A stretch of 47,437 nucleotides of DNA from Amoeboradix gromovi (GCA_018985225.1 JADGIF010000009.1:1-47437), one strand, 5' to 3'. Positions 37,110 through 46,973 are shown, counted from the stretch's first letter. Numbers and translations are program-made. The notes: generated from the letters alone by a model not told the origin.

Positions 37110-39722
37110 TCACCACATGTACAGCGATTCATACGTCATCTTTGCAAGGTATGGCGCAATTTCTTTTTTTAATTGATTAATTCGTTGGTTTTCAGGGTTC
37201 ATTAGATATTGTAACGAGTATTCGCCTTCACCTGCATAGTTATCATACCCGGGGCATGATGCGTATGGATGTCGCAACGAAAGCGTTTGTTTTATTAAGC
37301 AAGGCACCTTCACTACTTCGCTGCACATTCCCCTTATCCACGTGCCATTCATACGCGATATCACTGATCCATCTACATCATACAATGTCGCCTCTCTCAA
37401 TAATCTCTTTATTAATATTGAAATTACTTCTTGCACAATCTTGTTCTTCTTGGTTTCACTAAAATCTAACAAATTACCACCAGTTCCATTCCTCCACAAA
37501 AACTGCGGAGCCATCAAATTCACGTCACATCTCCAATTCTCAAATGTCATATTCATTGTGAATCCATTTTGTTTGTATGTCTGCCCATCACTCTCAATAC
37601 TGCAGCAACATCCCCTCCTCCAATCTCCGCTATAAATTGTAGCATATGTTGAGTAATATGTTGCATTAATCGCAATTTTCTCGCTTGCAATTTTTTGATC
37701 CAAAATATCATTAGGGAATGACCTACTTACAACTACAGGGGTGTATTCATCTACATATTGTGCTCCTGTATATGGGACTGTTATTCTATCAGTTCTTATA
37801 GCATTTCTGAAGTAGTGATAAAAGTTGCCTAATGCAATTCCTAGTCCCATTGCTAGTATCACGCTAATCAGTAGAAAGAAATTGTTTAACACACTTAAAA
37901 GCCTTTTATTACTACTCCTTGTGTATTCGCCTAATTCTTTTTTTGTTACCATAAGCCCTTTAACATTTGTGTTAAGGCTTTGATCTTTCTCCAATCCAAA
38001 CTGATCTTTAAACCACTCCTTAAAGCTGAGTATTATTGAAATTTCTTGTTTGTTTGTCAATACTTCCTCTAAATTTGCCTTCTCTTTCATCAAATTCTGT
38101 CTCTGCTTGTATTGCAGCCGCATTCCGTATGCAAACGTCAAAGCTGGTGCTGCAAAAATAACAATTGCCGCTATAACTAATATAGCATCACTCATAGCTC
38201 CGTTCGCAGCTATTCCAATCAAAAGCAGATTAACTACTTGTGCTGTCGTTAAAGAGATTGCCAGAGTGTTTTCCAGATGTTGCCTGTACGGCTTAATATG
38301 TATGTAACATGCCAGTGCAACTAACTGTATAACTAGCAGCACAAATGGCGATGACTCAACCTGTACATAAACAGCGACTACAACGAAAAGTAATCGCTGG
38401 ATTAGGAACAAAATCTTGGTGTATCTGCATTTGTATATAAACATGTTAAACAACGCGCTCGTACTTGTATGCACATGTTCCATTTTCGTATCCCACTCAT
38501 TCTCTATTTCAGGATCATGTTTTACCTTTTTTATAATATTAACGGTCATAACTATAAGCACATAATACATGAAAGGCAGCGCTACGGTTATAGCAAGTAT
38601 AGCTGCAAATGCAGAAAGCCCATATTTCTGGGCTTCAAATGAACAGTCTAATTCATTCTTTAATCCACGAATATTAACTAGCATTTTGCTACTGTAGTTG
38701 TTGCATGTGATGTTATAAGCAGCGACGCTGCACTGAGACAAAGGCAACTGAGTGCAATTCATAAGCGGAGTGTGTACCTGATTTTGCGAATATATATAGT
38801 CTTTTAAGTTCATTTTGACACTCTTGGGAATATAAAACCCAAGTGCCTGAAAGTCTACACATTGGAACATTCTTAGCGCGTATTCGCTAATTGGGATATA
38901 AATAAATCCCAAGAAAAAAATAATCAGATAGAGAGTGTAACTACGAATGCGGTCTCCATTTCTATAGTTAAACTGATTCCAATTAACATCTAAAAATCGG
39001 AATTCATAGTTCTTGCCGCCAATTTTGATATTGAAATTAGTTAGTACTAGATAAGACATTATCACAATAAGTAAAACTAACACTGTGACAACGTAGTCAG
39101 GAAGAGTTATGTTATATCTAATTATAAGTAGCGCAATCCAAGTAAGCAAATTAACAAGCTGAAACTTCCAATTCTTTTTACTGGCATAAGTAGAGGATTC
39201 TAAATTTTCAGTTTCTGTGATTGTTTTTGATCTGATTACTTCTAGTCGAACAAGCTTGTATAGTCTATTTAACTGGTAAACTATAGCTGCAGCTGACAAA
39301 AATAAACCGATAATAGATATTGTTTGGAAGCTGGAATACGTATCTCTTAAATTGGAAGAGGTGCTAAAAAACATTGATTTAAACCCATAGACACCAACAT
39401 CATCCACATATTGCTGATTGTAAGAGTACATACCCACGCTGAGAAGCACAAAAACAAAAACAATGTTCTCATAGTTTCGACGAAATAACAAAATCATTAA
39501 ACTGGTTATAAATAAAGGAAGTGCAAGTGAAATTATCATAAAATAGGATCTGTCATCATCTGCTATATCGTCAATTATAAGCCAGCTAAGGTCTAGCCGG
39601 AATATATTCATGAACTGCAGCCAGCCCTTCCATTGGTCTGGCCAGGCTAGGGGCAGCGAAAATGTGATACTAAAGAATTGGAAATTCATGGTAACGATTT
39701 CCAATATAGAAACTGCTCGCAT
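37110..39722 (-). CDS. Large polytopic membrane protein, possibly TRP-like
   Basis: 870 aa from ATG with about 12 hydrophobic segments. The first half has seven spans and a Cys-rich extracellular loop (residues about 300-350 with several CxxC-type pairs and NIT/NYS sequons). A block of four spans then follows around the motif KPYRQHLENTLAISLTTAQVV. In eukaryotic receptor/TRP-like proteins this spot reads RPY...N.LE..SL. Next come a cytosolic segment (residues about 530-600), one more span, and an 180-residue ectodomain with paired Cys (CCCS). The call as channel- or receptor-like is inference. It could be related to fungal Flc/TRP-like proteins or be lineage-specific. Confidence 0.7.
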   Translation of the reverse strand: MRAVSILEIVTMNFQFFSITFSLPLAWPDQWKGWLQFMNIFRLDLSWLIIDDIADDDRSYFMIISLALPLFITSLMILLFRRNYENIVFVFVLLSVGMYSYNQQYVDDVGVYGFKSMFFSTSSNLRDTYSSFQTISIIGLFLSAAAIVYQLNRLYKLVRLEVIRSKTITETENLESSTYASKKNWKFQLVNLLTWIALLIIRYNITLPDYVVTVLVLLIVIMSYLVLTNFNIKIGGKNYEFRFLDVNWNQFNYRNGDRIRSYTLYLIIFFLGFIYIPISEYALRMFQCVDFQALGFYIPKSVKMNLKDYIYSQNQVHTPLMNCTQLPLSQCSVAAYNITCNNYSSKMLVNIRGLKNELDCSFEAQKYGLSAFAAILAITVALPFMYYVLIVMTVNIIKKVKHDPEIENEWDTKMEHVHTSTSALFNMFIYKCRYTKILFLIQRLLFVVVAVYVQVESSPFVLLVIQLVALACYIHIKPYRQHLENTLAISLTTAQVVNLLLIGIAANGAMSDAILVIAAIVIFAAPALTFAYGMRLQYKQRQNLMKEKANLEEVLTNKQEISIILSFKEWFKDQFGLEKDQSLNTNVKGLMVTKKELGEYTRSSNKRLLSVLNNFFLLISVILAMGLGIALGNFYHYFRNAIRTDRITVPYTGAQYVDEYTPVVVSRSFPNDILDQKIASEKIAINATYYSTYATIYSGDWRRGCCCSIESDGQTYKQNGFTMNMTFENWRCDVNLMAPQFLWRNGTGGNLLDFSETKKNKIVQEVISILIKRLLREATLYDVDGSVISRMNGTWIRGMCSEVVKVPCLIKQTLSLRHPYASCPGYDNYAGEGEYSLQYLMNPENQRINQLKKEIAPYLAKMTYESLYMW

Positions 39723-39910
39723 CTGTTTTAGACCTACTATTAGATTCTTTCAAGTATGTAATTTGCTACAACTGGGTGGCACATTCCAATAACTACGCTT
39801 AATTAGCTGGAGCCCAGACACAAAGATTCAGCATAAACTTGAACTAACTTTCGCTATAAATAAAGCACTTTGCAAGGTTTAAAACTTTATAATTATTTAT
39901 TATACTTTCA

Positions 39911-41566
39911 CTACTTTTCAAATTTCAATAAATCTGGTGAAAATGCACCTAATGCCATCAATAAATTCCTTTCGGTAAACATCAAATCAAAAATAGGTGT
40001 TGCTTTAGTATAGCAAATCTTTAATGGTACCATCAACTCACTACTATTCATGATATCCCATATGCATACACTGCCGTCTAATCCCCCACTAGTAAGCAAG
40101 TTTCCCAACTTATCAAATGCTAGTGATGTTATCAAGTCTTCATGTCCAACACACTTTCCAAGCAGCTTGCATTCAGCAATATCCCAGATATAGATTGTCG
40201 ATTGGCTAGCACATGCCATTACACGTCCGTCAGGGGAATACTGTATTACATTTATCGGCGCATCATGGCCTGTAAATAATCTAACGCTTTTACCCGTGCA
40301 GCTATCCCAAAGTCTACAAGTTCTGTCGCTACTTCCACTTAACACATAATTGGCATTATCATGCAATTTCACACAGTCAACATCACTCAAATGGCCAACA
40401 AACATTCTCAATGGAACGACTCTGTCAGTTGACCATAGTCTACATGTACCATCCATTGAAGCACTAACAAAGTAAGTCATCTGGTTACCCATATCGATGT
40501 CCCATACAGGATACTGATGACCCTGATAAACTGCCATGTTAGTATAATTCAATAGGCTCCATAGTCTTATAGAACTATCTTGGGAGCTACTCATCATGAA
40601 CCTCTCATCCCTACTAAATTCTATATCGTAAACCGGACCCGAATGTCCAATTAGTTCCCTAGTTGTACTACCTTGGTCTAATATTTGATCCAATTCTGTA
40701 GCGCTAGGGTTAGGGTCATTGACTAGAGATCTTAACTTAGCATCATTGAGGCTCCATAATTGAATAGTGGAGGACCTAAATCCTGCGCCTAGGATTGTTA
40801 TAGACTTGTTCAATTTTATAGTAGACGTCTTGTTATTTGTGTTATGTAAGGTATAACAACAAATAGAAGGAAGAAATCTATTGTTTACTTGAATACGATG
40901 CTTGAGATCGTTCAAATCTATAAGCTCATTTTGAACATCCAGATATGTAGGAGCGGGCATTGGAACACGATTGTAAGGCGGTTTGTCAGTGGCCATTTCG
41001 GAGTGCTTTTGTTTCTTATCCCAAATACTCTGCAACTCGTCATCTTTTAATTTTTGCTTCATGATCAATGGCATGTCCTCATGCAACTCAGTGGCACCAA
41101 GCAACACTTTGGAATTACTACTATTTGCGCTTGCAGTGGATTTAATCTTTTTAGAGTCTAATATAGTGACGTTAATGTTACTGTTCAAAATAACCAAAAA
41201 GGTAATCATACTATGCTCGTCAAGGAAATTTATTAACAGTTCAAATGCAAATCTACTCAGTTGAACTGTATATTTACTATCCATCCATTTGGTGTATAGA
41301 CCCGACTCCTGAAGATGCTGAGGGTCATTGATGTTAAGGAATTCATCAATATTATGATCCAGTTTAGCCAATTCCAGCAATTTCTTGGCCATTTCTGTAT
41401 TTGAACACACAATGCATTTTAAATAAGCATATACAAAAAGAGGGTACAAAACTGAATGAACCTCAATCTTTATGTTCTCTAATGACTCGTTTGTCCATTT
41501 GTGAAGTAGCTGGTATGATTTGTCAATGGGAAATTTATCTCTTCGAGTTGCGAATGGCAGAGTCAT
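39911..41566 (-). CDS. TAF5: TFIID/SAGA subunit TAF5
   Basis: 551 aa. The N-terminal TAF5-NTD2 domain is at about residues 14-130 (SYQLLHKWTNESLENIKIE, LYPLFVYAYLKCIV, ESGLYTKWMDSKYTVQLS), followed by a linker and a six- to seven-bladed WD40 propeller from about 235 to 545 (repeats such as GHSGPVYDIEFS and GHDAPINVIQYSPDGR). TAF5 is shared by TFIID and SAGA and binds histone-fold TAFs through the propeller. The N-terminal LisH region of larger TAF5 proteins is absent, so the protein is short for the family. Divergent from the arrestin-like frame. Confidence 0.92.
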   Translation of the reverse strand: MTLPFATRRDKFPIDKSYQLLHKWTNESLENIKIEVHSVLYPLFVYAYLKCIVCSNTEMAKKLLELAKLDHNIDEFLNINDPQHLQESGLYTKWMDSKYTVQLSRFAFELLINFLDEHSMITFLVILNSNINVTILDSKKIKSTASANSSNSKVLLGATELHEDMPLIMKQKLKDDELQSIWDKKQKHSEMATDKPPYNRVPMPAPTYLDVQNELIDLNDLKHRIQVNNRFLPSICCYTLHNTNNKTSTIKLNKSITILGAGFRSSTIQLWSLNDAKLRSLVNDPNPSATELDQILDQGSTTRELIGHSGPVYDIEFSRDERFMMSSSQDSSIRLWSLLNYTNMAVYQGHQYPVWDIDMGNQMTYFVSASMDGTCRLWSTDRVVPLRMFVGHLSDVDCVKLHDNANYVLSGSSDRTCRLWDSCTGKSVRLFTGHDAPINVIQYSPDGRVMACASQSTIYIWDIAECKLLGKCVGHEDLITSLAFDKLGNLLTSGGLDGSVCIWDIMNSSELMVPLKICYTKATPIFDLMFTERNLLMALGAFSPDLLKFEK

Positions 41567-41680
41567 GTGTGAAACACGGATATAAAATTAAAAACACTCA
41601 TCCGTTCTAATTCTATAGATGATTTATTACAAATAGAAAAATCTTATCACTTCACAGACCTTCTTAACATAAATTAACAA

Positions 41681-42190
41681 TTGCATGAAATAGGATATTC
41701 ATTCTTTTGCATATTACAATTTGCCTCCAAACTGACACAGTCGGGAATATACAGAAATGGTTTTTTGCTCGGGGAAGAAATCGAGGCTCAGATACGCTTG
41801 GTAAACGGCTCTCGAAGCAACGTGAAAAGCGTGGAAATGTTTCTCAAACAGAAGACGAGCTACACGGCCAAGAAAATCTCCACGTATCGCACTAAAACAC
41901 TCTCTACTAGGAAGAAAGCGATCAAAGTGTGCGAGGGTGAGTCTGCTTCATGCGAGCTTACCCTGGATGTGCCCACTGACATTATTGCCTCGAGCACCGG
42001 GCATCTGATCAGTTACGGGTATCTTGTACATATCGTGGTGCATCTGAGCGGGTTCAAAGACAAAATGAACATTTACTATCCCGTAGCAATCGGTACTTTT
42101 GTGGAAGAGTCCTTGCCTGACTTTCCACATGCCGAGATACTAAGCAACCATTCGATTCTGGCAAAAGACTCAGTGGTGCTGCAAAGCTAA
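41681..42190 (+). CDS. Arrestin C-domain-like protein, 5' end uncertain or truncated
   Basis: Open frame of 169 codons that starts at TTG; the first ATG codons lie well inside the domain. The sequence LTQSGIYRNGFLLGEEIEA, NGSRSNVKSVEMFLKQKTSY and INYP-like IYYPVAIGTF has the layout of an arrestin-fold C-terminal domain (alpha-arrestin type), which links cargo to trafficking machinery. An N-terminal arrestin domain is not present upstream, where TAF5 begins. Either a missing exon supplies the start or the gene is a fragment. Base composition is distinctly more GC-rich than the neighbours to the left. The stop TAA overlaps AATAAA at 42189-42194. Confidence 0.55.
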   Translation: MHEIGYSFFCILQFASKLTQSGIYRNGFLLGEEIEAQIRLVNGSRSNVKSVEMFLKQKTSYTAKKISTYRTKTLSTRKKAIKVCEGESASCELTLDVPTDIIASSTGHLISYGYLVHIVVHLSGFKDKMNIYYPVAIGTFVEESLPDFPHAEILSNHSILAKDSVVLQS

Positions 42191-42205
42191 TAAACATCAT
42201 TTATT
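42189..42205. terminator. Back-to-back poly(A) signals between convergent genes
   Basis: AATAAACATCATTTATT has AATAAA on the plus strand (42189-42194, sharing the arrestin-like stop codon) and AATAAA on the minus strand (42205-42200), 18 bp past the LRR gene's stop. The arrangement copies the one at 10060-10078. Confidence 0.62.
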
Positions 42206-42223
42206 TTTTTCAAAACTGCATGC

Positions 42224-43594
42224 CTATCGGGAAGCGTTGAGAGCCTGGGACCGGTTATGCGACCGGGAACGGTTAGATTGAGCGGAGCGCCATCCAGTGC
42301 TTTTCAGCTGGATCTCGGATTTCCATCGCTCGAACCGAGTTCTGTATGATACCCTGTTGACTATTGTGCTCAGCATCAGCGTGTCTATTATCAGTTTTAT
42401 GATCATTTTGATAACATTGCTGGTCTCTACGTCTATTTTGAGCCTCCATTGGGAAGGCAAGTAATACATGGTCTCGATTTCAGAGTACATGCCGTTATAA
42501 TCAAGTATTCTGCTAGAAGGCAAGAGAGAGCTGCTTGGTAGTGTAGCTCGTGTGTTTGATGTGACTACCTTTGAGAGAGTCCTAGGCTTTTTAGTGGAAA
42601 ACGGCACATTGTTTTGGAGGCCTTCAGTTGTATCAGAGTCCACCTGCGTTAACGTTTCTATATGTGTCTCAGTATACTCAAAAGGGACATCACTATCATT
42701 CTGAATAGAAAGAAAAGCTGTTGGGCCGGATGCATTGGATTTACTTGGTGCAGTACTAATTGAACTAGTACTTGGTGCAGTACTACTTGAAGTAGTACTT
42801 GGTATAGTGGTTAATGCTGGGTAGAATATGCCTGTGAAAGAACAAATACTAGGGTAGTAAGCCAGGTTCGGGTTGCCTAAAAGTGGATTGTATCCAAGGC
42901 TACAGATTAGTAATGACGTAGGATCGTTTATCGTGATATCAGTAAGCAGATTACGTAGAGCTGACAATCTGGTAGGCCTGACCGAGATTAGCGTACCACT
43001 AATCTGGTTGTTTCCGATGTATATATCTACGATCCCATAGGGAACTGGAGGGATCTCACCGGAGATTTTATTAACACCTAGATATATGTATGTCATTGGT
43101 GATGGAAAAGTTGAGATCGACCCATTCATCATATTGTTTGAAAAGGATATGACTTGTAAATTTGGATATCCCTCGAGCTGCAAATTTCCTGACAGCTTGT
43201 TGTTGGACATACTGAGAGTAGTCAAGGAGCCAAGCTCGTAACGCGGAAAGACACCGGTAAGCTGGTTGGTGTGCAGAGTAAATGATTTAAGACTGGAAGG
43301 AAGGACAGAGGGAACATTTCCAGTTATTGAATTCCCATGCAAATCAATCAACTCTAGTCCTGAAGGTACAGCTGTTTCGTTGATGGTGCCGGTTAGGCCC
43401 ATGCTTGCCCAAATTATTTGAGTTACCCTGTCGCCGTCGCAAGTTACACCGGTGGACGGTCCACAACAATTTAAGATAATATTGTTCATAATTTCTACTT
43501 GATTAACGTCTACCTTGAGGCCATACGCAAGACTAACAACGTTCGGACAGTCAGAAGACATGCCGACTGCAAGTGCGTGAAGAAACCATGACAT
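42224..43594 (-). CDS. Leucine-rich-repeat surface protein
   Basis: 456 aa. Signal-peptide-like start MSWFLHALAVGMSS, then a plant-type LRR N-cap (NCCGPSTGVTCDGDRVTQI with paired Cys) and about seven LRRs between residues 60 and 210 with the GN(I/V)P / LSGNLQ spacing of the plant-specific class. Next come a Cys pair, a Ser/Thr-rich linker (SSSTAPSTSSISTAPSK), a possible transmembrane segment near 395-415 (VIKMIIKLIIDTLMLSTIV) and a basic cytosolic tail. Likely a cell-surface recognition or adhesion protein. No kinase domain follows. GC content is higher than the genome block to the left. Confidence 0.75.
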   Translation of the reverse strand: MSWFLHALAVGMSSDCPNVVSLAYGLKVDVNQVEIMNNIILNCCGPSTGVTCDGDRVTQIIWASMGLTGTINETAVPSGLELIDLHGNSITGNVPSVLPSSLKSFTLHTNQLTGVFPRYELGSLTTLSMSNNKLSGNLQLEGYPNLQVISFSNNMMNGSISTFPSPMTYIYLGVNKISGEIPPVPYGIVDIYIGNNQISGTLISVRPTRLSALRNLLTDITINDPTSLLICSLGYNPLLGNPNLAYYPSICSFTGIFYPALTTIPSTTSSSTAPSTSSISTAPSKSNASGPTAFLSIQNDSDVPFEYTETHIETLTQVDSDTTEGLQNNVPFSTKKPRTLSKVVTSNTRATLPSSSLLPSSRILDYNGMYSEIETMYYLPSQWRLKIDVETSNVIKMIIKLIIDTLMLSTIVNRVSYRTRFERWKSEIQLKSTGWRSAQSNRSRSHNRSQALNASR

Positions 43595-43941
43595 TAGCAG
43601 CGTGTTTATATTGTAATGTGAATTTATTTAAGCAATTTCTTATTCGTTTGATTGGATTATTTTAATGAGGCCCATGATTGGATTTCGAAGCGCTTTTTCT
43701 TAGCCGATTAACTCTTTCCTATGATCGTACGCATATGAATCAGAATTGCTACCGCTGCATTCCATGCATTAGGAGTCAACGCATCAAATGTATTTAACCG
43801 ATTTATGTTTTTGATTTCTTTTCATACCAAACGCTATCCAACTACCTCAGGAGACCTGCTATACCAGTTGTTGCCGATTCATTTAGCAAGTTCTTCGGCT
43901 ATACGGCATTAATGTGGTAGAATACTTTTGAAACATTATCA
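43595..43941. other. Divergent promoter region
   Basis: About 345 bp between the LRR gene and the next gene on the opposite strand. No coding frame, repeat or RNA gene recognised. Confidence 0.35.
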
Positions 43942-44859
43942 ATGAACTCAAGGTATTCAGCAGATGCAGAATTGGAAACTCGATTAGATAAGCTGATATT
44001 GATGCTTTCTGGTACTTCCCTTTATGACAGTGAGCTAGAGCTTCAAAAGGAAAAGTACCTAAGCTACATGGAGAATGTTTATAAAAAGGGAGAGTCAAAA
44101 GAGCATCCCAGTTACATAAATGACAAGGATGAGCTGCTCCGAGCAGGATCAAAAATGAGGAACCAAATAAATGAGTTTAAAAAGAAGAAATCTATAGCTT
44201 CTGATAAAGCCAGTGGAGTCAACGCGAGTCCTCTTGTTGTTGAGGATCAGGTTTTTGCCAACCCGGCATCGTCTCCCATGCGAGATCGAGCTCTCTCTTC
44301 ATTCGGGTTTGACCGGCTAGCTGCATCCAGACCAGAATCACCTGCGGAAGTCTCGGTGAAATTGCCTGATATTCCCAGAGAGTTTAACAGATCAGCATGG
44401 TCAGAAAACGCCGAATTATCCATCACAGTTCTCGCTACAGCAATAGATGTGGTGCAGCGTCTTACAACTAAAATGAACTGCGGCAGAATTTATGCTGACT
44501 TGACGCCGCTTCAACAGCGGGACGACTTGTTTGACAAATTCATGCAACGCTGCCCCATTGAATATTCTCAATGCATAGTATTCAGCGATTCATTGTTGCA
44601 TTATTGCGAGCAGTTCAGGAGCGTGATTCCTTCAGATTGGCTCAAAGCGAAGAACAAGGCACTTTCTGTTTATTCATCCATGCCGCCACTGAACCAGGAG
44701 ATAGTACAGCTAATACAAGGGCATATGGAATATCTGTCAGAGAGATTCCCTTCCCAGGGTTCCAGGATTTCCAGATCGTTTTCAAAGATCTTGACCACAA
44801 ATGAATCAGATATGGACTTTTTGAAAAAGTTCTTTTTAAACGAAAGCATCACGCAATAA
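43942..44859 (+). CDS. Unknown 305-aa protein
   Basis: ATG start, continuous frame, family not recognised. The N-terminal 90 residues are charged and helical (coiled-coil-like), residues 90-145 are Ser/Pro-rich and probably disordered, and the C-terminal half is a globular helical domain (ELSITVLATAIDVVQRLTTK, RCPIEYSQCIVFSDSLLHYC). No signal peptide or membrane span. GC-rich like its two neighbours to the left. The stop TAA lies in CAATAAATAC. Confidence 0.7.
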   Translation: MNSRYSADAELETRLDKLILMLSGTSLYDSELELQKEKYLSYMENVYKKGESKEHPSYINDKDELLRAGSKMRNQINEFKKKKSIASDKASGVNASPLVVEDQVFANPASSPMRDRALSSFGFDRLAASRPESPAEVSVKLPDIPREFNRSAWSENAELSITVLATAIDVVQRLTTKMNCGRIYADLTPLQQRDDLFDKFMQRCPIEYSQCIVFSDSLLHYCEQFRSVIPSDWLKAKNKALSVYSSMPPLNQEIVQLIQGHMEYLSERFPSQGSRISRSFSKILTTNESDMDFLKKFFLNESITQ

Positions 44860-45159
44860 ATACTCTGGATCTTTTTTAATGCAAGCAGCTTGCGCCCTAA
44901 TCTAATTCAACTGGCCTTGGACGATATGATATAAAATTGAGTATTAACCCTCTGGAGCACTGATTATAACTGGTGCCGACGAGCTAGTTTTACGCAATTT
45001 TCATCACCTTTTTTGTTCGTCTGCTCTTTTACACAAAGCTTCTTGTTTTTTAGTGATTAATGAATTTATAGGGAGTGACTAGCTGTTGTGCTTGTCTGTA
45101 TATAATGTATAAAAAAAAGTTCTCAGACCATCATCTTGTGCAATAAAGATTTTAGTTTC
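44860..45159. other. Intergenic, possible TATA box
   Basis: About 300 bp without a gene. GTATATAATGTATAAAAA at 45098-45115 is a plausible promoter element for the gene beginning at 45160. Confidence 0.4.
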
Positions 45160-45673
45160 ATGTACAAGTTTTGCATTAAGGGGCACTAGCCGAAACGTGA
45201 GCATCTCACTAAATCTAAAACTGAATTTGAGTCCGACCTTTGAGAAAATTAAAAACTTTTTCCCTGGTATCACTACATACAACAGACGCAAGGCAGTATC
45301 TCGCATAAAAAGAAACATAGCCCTTATGAAACTTAGTGGTCAACCTGAGGCTGTACTGTACCAACAGACAACAGATGAGGCGATTCAAAAGGTTCATGAA
45401 CTGCATGGTGATGAGTTAAGAGCATTCAACAGAGAACTGAATGAAGAGCCTATTAAACATAATCTTTACGTCACAGCTAGAGCTAACTACAAGTCAAATA
45501 AAAAGAATTATCAAAACATAAGAAAGTCAGAAGCCAAAACACATGGATTTTTTAGTGATGAGCATTTTGTGGCGTGGGTTCGTATTCAATCACTGAATAA
45601 CATGGCCAAACAGGCTGGTGTATCCGCAAAGTTCTTTGGAAGACAAGATTCAGGCCTTCAAAATAAACATTAA
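45160..45673 (+). CDS. Unknown basic protein, start codon possibly split by a 19-nt intron
   Basis: The long frame starts at a GTG (45197) and has no ATG upstream in frame. Removing GTACAAGTTTTGCATTAAG (45162-45180) joins AT to G and gives MGTSRNVSISLNLKLNLSP in frame, 164 aa in all. The protein is basic and helical (YNRRKAVSRIKRNIALMKL, KSNKKNYQNIRKSEAK), a composition common in mitochondrial ribosomal or RNA-binding proteins, but I recognise no family. Only 7 bp separate its stop (in ATTAAAC) from the stop of the RabGAP on the other strand. Confidence 0.55.
45162..45180 (+). other. Candidate 19-nt intron inside the start codon
   Basis: GT...AG, 19 nt, phase 2 within the ATG. The 3' end GCATTAAG departs from the TTAATTTAG of the others, so this is less certain than the four other 19-nt introns. 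Confidence 0.45.
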
Positions 45674-45680
45674 ACAATAT

Positions 45681-46973
45681 TTACTTCAGAAACGCTTCTT
45701 TTAATAGTCTTTCTATCTTGCTGACTACTCTGTCTATATCCTTTTCATGCTCTACTTTATTTGCAATAAGTTGTCGATTTATCAAAAGCTCTTTCTCGAG
45801 TGCCTGAATTATCTCATCTTTAGGGTCATCGCCTTTAATTAATGGTATATCTAATGGTTCCAAGTCTCTATCTTGCCTGTTAATTGTAAACAACTCTTCC
45901 AAACACGCCTTAAGTATTTCATGCTCTGCTTGCAAATCTTGATACGAGTGTGCTGTTATGTTATACAAGTCTTGTAGCTCAGCATGTCTGTTGTTTAGCT
46001 CTACATGTTCTTGCCTTAACTCGGCATATGTTCCACCTTCCATTTCATCGTTACTGCTTAGTATACCTCTAAATCTGGAGAACATTGAATTGAATTTACT
46101 ATTTGGCGTCTCTACTTTTGTTGACACTGTTGGTGAGCTTGTCATTCTGTAATGGTCTTGCTCATACATTTGTAACTGAATGTAAAGTTCAGGAATATTT
46201 AAAGCATCTTTTATCAACTCATCGACATCCGAATAAGAATCTAGCAGTCCGTGCTTCAGGTAATCAATGAGATCTTCAAAAGACTTACTGAGCAAGGTGT
46301 ATTCGTTTTTTCTAAGAATAGAAAGTGAAATGCGGAAAATCGCATCTATTCCTAGGATAAGAAAGAGATCAAAGATGCGAACAACTATTTTATATGGAAA
46401 ACGATAAGAAAACATAGTCAAGAACCATTGAGAAGCGTATAAATTGCTCTGAATGTCATTCTTAACAAAATAATCATGAATGTTTGGAAGGAAATCTTCC
46501 AGTAAACAGTCAAATTGATACAACATCACTTCTAAACCATGCATATGGGGAGCATAAAAAGAACCTATCTGGAAGTTGTTCATCAACTGTACAAACACAG
46601 CAAAACTTTCTTCTTCCTTTAAGTTCTTGATCAGAATACCACCTATGAATGATAAACCTTGGCAGTAACCAACGTTAGAATCAAAGATGCTAAATACTTT
46701 AAGCATATTGAAAAGCTTGGTTTGCTCATCTTCATCTAAATCTTTTGGAAAAGTCCTTTTGATATCTTTTTGAATCATTCTCTCAAAAGGAGACTGTAGT
46801 GGAAGTATAGATGCGTATGCTTCAATATCCAATGTCGAGGCTTCACTAATTTCTAACCAGATACTTGACCTTTTGTCAGGATCAAATCCATTAATAATGT
46901 TTTGTTTATTTTCTACCATTGCTGCATATTTCTGAGATGGAGGGATTGCTGCAAAATTCTTGAACCATGACAT
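45681..46973 (-). CDS. TBC-domain Rab GTPase-activating protein (EVI5/Gyp5-like)
   Basis: 430 aa. The TBC domain covers residues about 25-240: FDPDKRSSIWLEI, FERMIQKDIKRTFP (IxxDxxR, catalytic Arg), VGYCQGLSFIGGILI (YxQG, catalytic Gln), ASQWFLTMFSYRFP and VVRIFDLFLILGIDAIFRISL. A coiled coil follows (residues about 310-425, EHVELNNRHAELQDLYNITA), as in EVI5 and Gyp5/Gyl1 proteins that act on Rab8/Sec4/Ypt-type GTPases in polarized secretion. Exact Rab target not assignable. ATG at 46973. Confidence 0.9.
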   Translation of the reverse strand: MSWFKNFAAIPPSQKYAAMVENKQNIINGFDPDKRSSIWLEISEASTLDIEAYASILPLQSPFERMIQKDIKRTFPKDLDEDEQTKLFNMLKVFSIFDSNVGYCQGLSFIGGILIKNLKEEESFAVFVQLMNNFQIGSFYAPHMHGLEVMLYQFDCLLEDFLPNIHDYFVKNDIQSNLYASQWFLTMFSYRFPYKIVVRIFDLFLILGIDAIFRISLSILRKNEYTLLSKSFEDLIDYLKHGLLDSYSDVDELIKDALNIPELYIQLQMYEQDHYRMTSSPTVSTKVETPNSKFNSMFSRFRGILSSNDEMEGGTYAELRQEHVELNNRHAELQDLYNITAHSYQDLQAEHEILKACLEELFTINRQDRDLEPLDIPLIKGDDPKDEIIQALEKELLINRQLIANKVEHEKDIDRVVSKIERLLKEAFLK

